A DNA stretch of 64,000 bases from Sinorhizobium fredii NGR234 (GTDB lineage: Bacteria; Pseudomonadota; Alphaproteobacteria; Rhizobiales; Rhizobiaceae), in NCBI RefSeq assembly GCF_000018545.1, contig NC_012586.1, positions 992,001 to 1,056,000 of the forward strand, read 5' to 3'. Below are positions 17,197 through 24,800 of this stretch, piece by piece (the stretch's first letter is position 1; each line of letters begins with the position of its first letter). The translations under genes were made by a program, and so were the position numbers. The notes under the pieces were generated by a model. That model was not told the origin of the DNA. It did no database searches and saw only the letters and a list, made by a program, of their open reading frames with translations.

Positions 17197-17591
17197 GGCT
17201 GCTGCTCGATACGCATGCCTTGTTGTGGTGGCTGAACGACGACGAGAAGCTGGGGAATCATGCGCGAGGCCTTATCGGCGATCCTGAGAACGACGTCCTG
17301 GTCAGTGCCGTCTCCCTTTGGGAAATCACCGTGAAGCTGCGGATCGGCAAACTTGATGCCGATATAGGAGAGATTCTTGCGGTCTTGCCCGATCAGGGAT
17401 TCGACCGGCTGGATATCACAGATGCGCATCTAGTCGCGCTTACTGCTCTTCCGCTTCATCATCGCGATCCCTTCGATCATCTTCTCATGGCGCAGGCCGT
17501 GGCGGAGGGAGCGCATTTCGTTTCCCAGGATCAGAATGTCGCGCTCTATGGCATTCCGTTCGTGACTTGCTCGGATCCTGTTGTGTCGTGA
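17193..17591 (+). CDS. vapC: VapC-family toxin (PIN domain)
   Basis: A 132-residue PIN-domain RNase toxin: LLLDTHALLWWLNDD (first Asp at residue 6), SAVSLWEITVKLRIGKL with its conserved Glu, HHRDPFDHLLMAQA with acidic residues near 91-95, and VSQDQNVALYGIPF at the C-terminus, all typical of the Phd-associated VapC subgroup. The start overlaps the antitoxin stop by four bases (GTGA). It is distinct from the vapC at 15306. Confidence 0.92.
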   Translation: MRLLLDTHALLWWLNDDEKLGNHARGLIGDPENDVLVSAVSLWEITVKLRIGKLDADIGEILAVLPDQGFDRLDITDAHLVALTALPLHHRDPFDHLLMAQAVAEGAHFVSQDQNVALYGIPFVTCSDPVVS

Positions 17592-18204
17592 TCGCCGACG
17601 GGCTTGGTTCTGCTGACTAAGCCGGCTCCGATCGCTCGGATGGCGCGCTTGCCAGTGGCGATGTGCCTGGCGAACACCGACGGCTCAGATGGCCGGGCGC
17701 GGACGGACGAGTGGGGAAAAGATCACTCATCTGATGGCCACCGCGATCAGCTTCACCCGGTATTGCCGCAAGGTCTGCAGGCAGCATACCGTCGCCGTGT
17801 CGACCTCGGATCAACAAAGGGATGATATCGACAGGGGACGTGCTCACCCGCCTGCTGTAGCGGGCGAGGGTACGCAGTTGACTGGCTTGGAGGCAAAACG
17901 TTCAAGGGATGCGCGGCCGATACCCCGCAGCGCTGGGCCGGGCGGCTATGATGGTTGTCGCGTCCTTCAGTTGCCCCGAACCATTCCCGTTTTATGTCGC
18001 TCGTATAGACGACCGCCTGCTTTTGCGGCCAACCCCTGAAGGGGGTAAGACTCGGCCGAAATTTTTGCAAAATTCGATTTCGGTTCTTTTGTTTTGGCGG
18101 CAAATAGAATCTTGCAAAATTTTCGGCCGAGCTGACCACAGCAGGTCGGCCGTCTCTTCGTGCGCCATCGGGAATGGTCCCGAGCAACCGAAGGAGACAA
18201 AACC
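17592..18204. other. 613-bp stretch without recognisable gene, with long inverted repeat
   Basis: No protein I can support on either strand. Short minus-strand frames have some coding character (for instance LQTLRQYRVKLIAVAIR near 17730-17780), perhaps decayed gene pieces. The last part holds the inverted repeat at 18051-18131 and the ribosome site of the DUF736 gene. Confidence 0.4.
18051..18131. repeat. 81-bp AT-rich inverted repeat upstream of DUF736 gene
   Basis: Arms CTCGGCCGAAATTTTTGC (18051-18068) and GCAAAATTTTCGGCCGAG (18114-18131) are inverted copies with one mismatch in 18, separated by 45 bases that are AT-rich against a GC-rich background. It ends about 75 bases before the DUF736 start. 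It could be a protein-binding or replication-related site, or the ends of a very small mobile element. Confidence 0.7.
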
Positions 18205-18528
18205 ATGGCCACCACGATCGCAACCCTGACGCAGAAGACCGATGGCACCCTCGAGGGCGTCTTCGCCACCATCCGGGTCAACGCCCCGATCGCCATCGTC
18301 CCGAACACTGGCAAGGCGAGCGAGGAAGCCCCCGATTATCGCGTCATCCACCGTAAGACCGGCTTCGAGATCGGCGCCGCTTGGAACCGCATCGCCCGTC
18401 AGACCGGCGAGGAATACCTCTCGGTGAAGCTGGAGGCTCCTGAGATCGGTGTTATCTTCGGCAATCTCGCCCCAGCCCCTGGCGGCGATCCGAACCGCAA
18501 GGTCATCCTCTGGAACAATCCGAGCTGA
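18205..18528 (+). CDS. DUF736 family protein
   Basis: A 107-residue DUF736 protein, recognised from ATIATLTQKTDGTLEGVFAT, the YRVIHRKTGFEIGAAWNR segment and EYLSVKLEAPEIGVIFGNL. DUF736 is small, beta-rich and nearly universal on rhizobial plasmids and integrative elements; its function is not established. ATG 18205 has AAGGAG at 18191-18196. A strong hairpin terminator follows. Confidence 0.9.
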   Translation: MATTIATLTQKTDGTLEGVFATIRVNAPIAIVPNTGKASEEAPDYRVIHRKTGFEIGAAWNRIARQTGEEYLSVKLEAPEIGVIFGNLAPAPGGDPNRKVILWNNPS

Positions 18529-18538
18529 AGACTGGACG

Positions 18539-18564
18539 GCCGGCCCCGAGCAATCGGGGCCGGC
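18539..18564 (+). terminator. Terminator of DUF736 gene
   Basis: Perfect 11-bp stem GCCGGCCCCGA (18539-18549) and TCGGGGCCGGC (18554-18564) with a GCAA tetraloop, ten bases after the DUF736 stop, followed by TTCC. Confidence 0.8.
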
Positions 18565-19017
18565 TTCCAAGTTCCGCCACTTCGATCATCGGGAGCCCCT
18601 CGCAATACACTCGTCGGAGATCATCCGCATCAGCCTCCGGAGAACGGCGAGTGCTATGTCCGCAGCCCGAACGTCGCCCGCAGCCTCAGCTGGCCGATCC
18701 CGGCATCCCCAGGGCCTCGATGTACGCCCGATGCATCGCCGCCTGAATTGACGCAAAGCATGGGGCCGCAACCGGCCGGTCGCGGCTCGATCTTTTTTTG
18801 GTGCCACACGAGACCGAGGACCTGTCTGCTCAGGATGCCGCAGTTTGCCATGGCGGATCGCCACGCCTCAAAACCGCGCGGCCCCTCCAATTTTCTCTCC
18901 GACAAAATCGGTTCCTCCGCGCGCCGGCTCTGCCGGTCGCGTGAAACGCGAGTTTTGACCCGCACCGATCCGCCATGACCGCCGGCGTCATCTTTCACAA
19001 ACGTCAAGGAGACGCAG
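18565..19017. other. Stretch without supported gene; possible minus-strand remnant
   Basis: About 450 bases. On the minus strand two segments look coding but lie in different frames: one ending CFASIQAAMHRAYIEALG near 18690-18755, and one beginning MANCGILSRQVLGLVWHQKK at about 18850. This may be a decayed plasmid gene. I do not recognise the family. Confidence 0.3.
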
Positions 19018-19158
19018 ATGACGATCGAGCAGCATATCGAGGAACTGCGGGCCGAGCTGAAGAATGCGGGCAGCGCTGAGGAGCGTCGGCAGATTGAGGC
19101 GGAGCTTGAAGCGGCGCACGCCGAGCTTGCAGAGCGCCGTACGGAGGGACTGCCGTGA
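19018..19158 (+). CDS. 46-residue charged helical protein
   Basis: Small gene with ATG 19018, a clear AAGGAG at about 19006-19011, and regular codon use. The product (MTIEQHIEELRAELKNAG... ending AERRTEGLP) is highly charged and almost certainly one long helix, possibly a coiled coil. Domain unknown; similar tiny proteins are found near DUF736 on rhizobial plasmids as far as I recall. Confidence 0.65.
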   Translation: MTIEQHIEELRAELKNAGSAEERRQIEAELEAAHAELAERRTEGLP

Positions 19159-19200
19159 GGCAGTTTCTTTCCGCTTACTTCCAAGCGCATCTCGTGCGGG

Positions 19201-21108
19201 TCAATATTTTACGAAGCGGCTGGGCTTCGCAGCGCGGTTCATCTCATTGCGCCGGAAGTAAATCGCCCGTCCACAGCGTATCGGGCTATGCCCCTGCACG
19301 ATAATGATCTGCTCGTCCTTGCGCATCGACTGCGTGATCTCGTGTGCCATGATCAGCGGTCTGCGTTGATAGTTCACGCTCTCGGACTTGCGCGAGCCGC
19401 CGGCCTTTGTGTCCCAACTGACGTTGCGAGATTGGCTCCGTACCTCGACCGTCATTTCCCCGCATTGCGCCGAGACGTTACGAGCAGTATCGAGTGCCTT
19501 GACCGCCGCATAACTCGCGAACGCGCAGCTTTCGATCCAAGATGTCGCGCCATCTTTGCCGAAATGCCGCTCGAGTTGGCCCAGGGACTGGTACATAAGC
19601 ATCATGGTGAGGCCGTACTTGCGCCCACGGTCGCGGGCCTCTTCCAGCACCCGCATATAGCCAAGAAGATCCACCTCATCGAGCATGAAGAGCGCCCGGC
19701 GCTTGAAGCGGCCATCGGCCCCGATCATCGCATTGATCAGCGAGCCGATGATGACGCGACCAATCCCCGGGTAGGAGCGCAGGATGGATGCGGGAATGTT
19801 CAGAAACACGTCCTTATTGCCGGTTACGATATCAGTCGATTTGAAAGCATTTCCGCAGGCGAGCGCGGCATAGCTGTCGAGCGACAACCACTGCGTATCC
19901 TTCGAAGCGGTCGAATAGACGCCGCTGAACGTCTGCTCGGTCATGTTGGTGAAGACGCCGAGCGTTTCGCGTATGAAGGCGGATGCCGAATGCTCCTGAA
20001 TGTCGCGCAGCATGGCAAGCACGGAAGGCTCAGGCTCGGATACGATCTGCCGAAGACTGCGAAGGTGGCGCCGTCCGGCATATTCCGGTGAGAGCATGAC
20101 GTGCGCCAGGAGGCCGGTGAGGAGATTATGCGCCTGGTTCTGGAAATAGGCGCCGCTCGAGGATTCGAAACGTGCGCTCTCTGACAGCAGCATGTGAGCG
20201 ATGCCGACGATTTCTTCCTCCTTATGTGTTGAATTCTCAATTCCATCGAGCACGTTAAAGCCTATGATCGGGTTCGTCGGATCCAGCACCATCACCTCGC
20301 GACCAAGTGCGCAGGTGCGATGCTCGACGACCATGGGAGCGACTTCTGTCGAGGGATCGAGGCAGATCAGCGGGCCGGTGTAGCGAAGCGCCGTTGGCAC
20401 CACGTTACTGGTCGTCTTGTATCCACCAGACCCGGCAAAGAACAGCATATGGGTCGAATCGAAGTCCTGCTTGTAGGTGAGCAAAGCAGCTTTGCCGCCC
20501 TGTCCCCAAGTACTGCGATCATTCGGATCGAAGGGCAGCTCATGGATGATTTGCTTGTCGACGCGGTAGCGCTCGCCGACGACGATCTCGCCGTCCTCCG
20601 GGAACAGCCTCGCCGCTGCCGACATCGGCAGCCAGTCGGCGTCGCCGAAGGTTCCGCGCCTGGCGCGCCTGACCGGTTCTGGCACGACGACAGAAATGCG
20701 GGCGGAGACGGCTACCGCCAGGAAGCCGATGACCGCGCCGACGACGACAAGCAGGTCTAGGTAGGAGAGTGCGCGGTCCCATGTGACCGCTCCACTCTCG
20801 ACGGACGGGACGAGGCGACCGTATTCACGCAAAGCATAGAAACCGACGACCACCAGAAAGCACGCGAGGCTCGCTATCGCGACCGGTCTACGCCGGTATA
20901 GTGGCAGCGCCCACACAGACACAAGTCCCGCCAGTGGTCCGAATAGAAGCGCCGGCACGGGTGCTGCCCGCAAGAACCAGTATGCCGTCTTGCCTGACAT
21001 CCCCGCCGCCAATTCCTGCCACCGCCAGCCGACAACATAAGCGGCAAAGGCGGTAACTGTGACCGGCACAAGAATGAGGAGCAGATTTGGATGCCGTTTG
21101 CCCTTCAC
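19201..21108 (-). CDS. traG: TraG conjugative coupling protein
   Basis: Type IV coupling protein (VirD4/TraG family) of Ti/Rhizobium transfer systems, which links the relaxosome to the secretion channel. N-terminal membrane segments lie at about residues 8-28, 42-68, 78-92 and 117-136; the family-type Walker A is GSGGYKTT at about 226-233 and Walker B is ALFMLDEVDLLG. Start taken as GTG 21108, overlapping the traD stop (GTGA); TTG 21114 is an alternative. At about 635 residues it is full length. It is the only coupling protein seen, so it probably serves the virB channel upstream. Confidence 0.95.
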   Translation of the reverse strand: MKGKRHPNLLLILVPVTVTAFAAYVVGWRWQELAAGMSGKTAYWFLRAAPVPALLFGPLAGLVSVWALPLYRRRPVAIASLACFLVVVGFYALREYGRLVPSVESGAVTWDRALSYLDLLVVVGAVIGFLAVAVSARISVVVPEPVRRARRGTFGDADWLPMSAAARLFPEDGEIVVGERYRVDKQIIHELPFDPNDRSTWGQGGKAALLTYKQDFDSTHMLFFAGSGGYKTTSNVVPTALRYTGPLICLDPSTEVAPMVVEHRTCALGREVMVLDPTNPIIGFNVLDGIENSTHKEEEIVGIAHMLLSESARFESSSGAYFQNQAHNLLTGLLAHVMLSPEYAGRRHLRSLRQIVSEPEPSVLAMLRDIQEHSASAFIRETLGVFTNMTEQTFSGVYSTASKDTQWLSLDSYAALACGNAFKSTDIVTGNKDVFLNIPASILRSYPGIGRVIIGSLINAMIGADGRFKRRALFMLDEVDLLGYMRVLEEARDRGRKYGLTMMLMYQSLGQLERHFGKDGATSWIESCAFASYAAVKALDTARNVSAQCGEMTVEVRSQSRNVSWDTKAGGSRKSESVNYQRRPLIMAHEITQSMRKDEQIIIVQGHSPIRCGRAIYFRRNEMNRAAKPSRFVKY

Positions 21109-21344
21109 TGCCAATCCGTCGCCTCGCCGATCCGCAGCTGCGTTGCATCCGGTGAAGGCGTCTTGAAGGCCCTTTCGCCGATATCGCGCAGCCGCCGATG
21201 CTCGGCAGAGCCCGGAGCGATCCGGGCCAGTTCGATGAAGCCGCCAAGCAGGAAGGCCCGATCGGCCTTCGACAGTCCCGCCTTCACCACGATCCCGCCC
21301 AGCAGGAATTTCTCCCGCGCTTGCCTCTTGCGGTCAGCCGTCAT
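21105..21344 (-). CDS. traD: TraD conjugal transfer protein
   Basis: Small 79-residue TraD of the Ti/Rhizobium type, recognised from REKFLLGGIVVKAGLSKADR and FLLGGFIELARIA. It is an accessory relaxosome component with TraC. ATG 21344 lies inside the end of traC (overlap 11 bases) and the stop overlaps the traG start, so traC-traD-traG is a tight operon. A longer reading from upstream would run in another frame through traC and is not used. Confidence 0.9.
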   Translation of the reverse strand: MTADRKRQAREKFLLGGIVVKAGLSKADRAFLLGGFIELARIAPGSAEHRRLRDIGERAFKTPSPDATQLRIGEATDWQ

Positions 21345-21621
21345 TTGAAGCCTTTGCCGTCGTTCCAGCCCCGATATCTGCTGGTCGACGCGTTTGAGGA
21401 GATGCGCCAGCGAGCCCCTTCCTCTCACTTTTGCGAAATCGCGCAGCGAGCTCGGTGAAGATTGCACCGAGCTGATCGTCGGAAATTTCCATCTCGGCAA
21501 GGCCCGCCTTCGTCGCGGCTCGGGCAAAACGTTCGGCAGATTTAACTACCAAAAGTTTTCTGCGTTCCTTGAGCCGCTCGATCTGCGCGTCGAGTTCAGG
21601 AATCGATGCTTGTGCCGCCAT
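21334..21621 (-). CDS. traC: TraC conjugal transfer protein
   Basis: 95-residue TraC: an N-terminal coiled-coil-like helix (IPELDAQIERLKERRKLLV), then ARAATKAGLAEMEISDDQLG and FTELAARFRKSERK, which match rhizobial TraC. It is an accessory protein of oriT processing. ATG 21621 has GAGGAAA eight bases upstream. First gene of traCDG, transcribed away from oriT and traA. Confidence 0.9.
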   Translation of the reverse strand: MAAQASIPELDAQIERLKERRKLLVVKSAERFARAATKAGLAEMEISDDQLGAIFTELAARFRKSERKGLAGASPQTRRPADIGAGTTAKASNDG

Positions 21622-21661
21622 TTTGTATTTCCTCAAATTGTGCGTCCATTCTGATTGTTGC

Positions 21662-21699
21662 ATTATACATACTAGAACACGGCAGTTAAATTGTCTAGT
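21662..21699 (-). promoter_or_regulatory. Probable traCDG promoter with inverted repeat
   Basis: On the minus strand a consensus TATAAT (plus bases 21662-21667) lies about 40 bases upstream of traC with a weak TTTAAC 17 bases before it. An inverted repeat ACTAGA (21671-21676) and TCTAGT (21694-21699) covers the spacer and -35 region and could be an operator. Confidence 0.45.
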
Positions 21700-21788
21700 T
21701 TGTGCCAAGCCCAAGAACATCGTGCCAGAAGACGGCCACTGGCCGCCTTCCGGAAAAGCGGCATCGGCCCTTCAGTCCGATCGGTTTG

Positions 21789-21820
21789 AGGGCGCAATAT
21801 ACGTCGCTGTCGCGACGTGC
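21789..21820 (+). other. oriT: Origin of transfer (oriT) core
   Basis: The segment AGGGCGCAATATACGTCGCT and the following hairpin ACGTCGC (21801-21807) / GCGACGT (21812-21818) with a TGTC loop match the nick region of the Q-type oriT of Ti and Rhizobium plasmids, as I know it. It lies between the divergent traC and traA genes, the canonical place. TraA should nick at or next to the GGGCGCAATATACG part. Confidence 0.85.
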
Positions 21821-21842
21821 TCGGGGATGTCTGGAGACAGTC

Positions 21843-24800
21843 GTGGCGATCATGTTCGTCAGAGCGCAGGTGATCAGCAGGGGAGCGGGACGTAGCATTG
21901 TCTCGGCCGCCGCCTATCGCCATCGTTCCCGGATGATGGACGAGCAGGCCGGAGCCTCGTTCAGTTATCGCGGCGGCGCGGCGGAGCTGGTGCATGAGGA
22001 ACTGGCGCTGCCGGACGATATTCCCGCCTGGCTGCGGTCGACGATAGATGGACGTTCGGTCGCAGGTGCAAGCGAAGTGCTATGGAATGCCGTCGATGCC
22101 TTCGAGAAACGGGCGGACGCGCAGCTTGCCCGCGAACTGATCATCGCGCTTCCGGAGGAACTGACCCGGGCGGAGAACATCGCCCTGGTGCGCGAGTTCG
22201 TCCGTGACAATTTTACGTCGCACGGCATGATCGCGGACTGGGTGTTTCACGACAAGAACGCCAACCCGCACATCCATCTGATGACTGCGCTCAGGCCACT
22301 GATGGAGAAGGGGTTCGGGCCGAAGAAGGTTCCGGTGCTTGGCGAAGACGGCGAGCCGTTGCGCGTCGCCACGCCGGACCGACCGAACGGCAAGATCGTC
22401 TACAAGCTCTGGGCTGGCGATAAGGAAACCATGAAGGAGTGGAAGATCGCCTGGGCGGATACAGCGAACCGGCATCTGACGCTTGCCGGCCACGAGATCC
22501 GCCTCGATGGGCGTTCCTATGCCGAGCAGGGCCTCGATGGCATCGCACAAAAACATCTTGGGCCAGACAAAGCGGCGCTTGCGCGCAAGGGTGTCGAGAT
22601 GTATTTCGCGCCGGCTGATCTCGCGCGCCGGCAGAAAATGGCGGACCGGCTGATCGCCGATCCTGAGCTCCTCTTAAAGCAGCTCGGCAATGAACGCTCC
22701 ACTTTCGACGAGCGCGATATCGCCAGGGCGTTGCATCGCTATGTCGACGACCCGGTGGACTTCGCCAATATCCGCGCGCGGCTGATGGCCTCGGACGATA
22801 TGGTGCTGCTGAAGCCGCAGGAGGTCGACGCCGAGACCGGCAAGGCGACGGAGCCGGCGATTTTCACCACGCGAGAGATCCTGCGCATCGAATTTGACAT
22901 GGCGCAGTCGGCCGAGGTTCTGTCAATGCGAAAGGGCTTCGGCCCCTCCGGTACCCAGGTCTCCGCCGCCGTAAGAAAGGTCGAGAGAGCCGATCCGGAA
23001 AAGTCCTTCAGACTCGATGCGGAACAGGTCGCTGCCGTCCGTCACGTGACAGGTAACGATGCCATCGCGGCCGTCACCGGTCTTGCCGGTGCGGGCAAGT
23101 CGACGCTTCTGGCGGCGGCCCGCGTCGCATGGGAAGGTGAAGGCCGCCGGGTGATCGGTGCAGCGCTTGCCGGCAAGGCGGCCGAAGGCCTGGAGGACAG
23201 TTCCGGCATCAGGTCGCGCACGCTAGCTTCCTGGGAACTGGCGTGGGCCGGCGGGCGTGAACAGCTCAACCGGGGCGACGTGCTGGTGATCGACGAGGCC
23301 GGCATGATCTCCTCGCAACAGATGGCGCGAGTCCTGAGGATTGTGGAGGAGGCAGAGGCGAAGGTCGTGCTCGTCGGCGACCCGATGCAGCTGCAGCCGA
23401 TCCAGGCGGGCGCGGCGTTCAGGGCGATCACTGAACGGATCGGCTTTGCCGAACTCGCCGGCGTGCGCCGCCAGCGTGAACTGTGGGCGCGCGATGCATC
23501 CCGTCTCTTCGCTCGCGGCAAGGTCGAAGAGGGTCTCGACGCCTATGCGCGAGAGGGCCGTATTGTCGAGGCCGAAACTCGTGCCGAGATCATCGACCGC
23601 ATCGTTGTCGATTGGACCGATGCCCGTCGTACCCAACTTCAAAAATCTGCCGCGGGCGAAAATCCGGGTCGTCTTCGCGGCGAAGAACTTCTTGTTCTCG
23701 CCCACACCAACGAAAATGTTCGGAAGCTCAACGACTCCCTGCGCAAGGTCATGATCGACGAGGGCGCCCTGACCGGTGCGCGTGAGTTCCGGACGGAGCG
23801 AGGCCTGCGCGAGTTCGCCGCCGGCGACCGCATCATCTTCCTCGAAAATGCCCGGTTTCTTGAACCCCGCGCAAGGCGGCTCGGTTCGCAATATGTGAAG
23901 AATGGCATGCTCGGCTCCGTCGTTTCCACTGGCGACAAACGCGGCGAGTCGCTGCTGACGGTACGTCTCGACAATGGCCGCCACGTCGTTATCAGTGAGG
24001 ACAGCTATCGCAATGTCGATCACGGCTATGCCGCGACCATCCATAAGTCGCAAGGGGCGACGGTCGACCGGGCCTTTGTGCTGGCCACCGGCATGATGGA
24101 TCAGCATCTGGTCTATGTGGCGATGACCCGCCATCGCGACCGTGCCGATCTCTATGCGGCGAAGGAGGATTTTGAACCGAAGCTCAAATGGCGGCGCAAG
24201 CCGCGTGTCGATCACTCCGCCGGCGTCACGGGCGAGGTTGTGGAGGTCGGCCAAGCCAGATTCCGGCCCAATGATGCAGATGCGGACGAGAGCCCCTATG
24301 CTGACGTGAAGAGCGATGACGGAACCGTCCATCGCCTCTGGGGCGTCAGCCTGCCGAAGGCGCTCGAGGACGCCGGCGTCTCGGACGGCGACACAGTGAC
24401 CCTGCGCAAGGACGGCGTAGAGCGGGTCAAGGTCCAGGTTCCTGTCGTCGATGAAAAAACCGGGCAGAAGCGGTTCGAGGAAAGAGAGGTCGATCGAAAC
24501 GTCTGGACGGCCAAGCAGATCGAAGCCGCCGAAGCGCGCCAGGAGAGGATCGAGCGGGAAAGCCATCGGCCGGACCTGTTCAATGAGCTTGTTGAGCGCC
24601 TTGGGCGATCCGGCGCCAAGACGACGACGCTCGATTTCGAAAGCGCGGAAGGCTACCGGGCGCACGCCCGCGATTTCGCGCGACGGCGCGGCATCGATAC
24701 GCTCGCCGAGGTCGCGGCGGGGATGGAGAAGGGCGCGGCCCGGCGGCTGGCGTGGATTGCGGAGAAGCGGGAGAGGTTGGCGAAACTCTGGGAGCGGGCA

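Noticed and set aside
18051..18131. Miniature insertion element
   Set aside because: Inverted ends are present but I see no target-site duplication and no second copy in the window; kept only as an inverted repeat.
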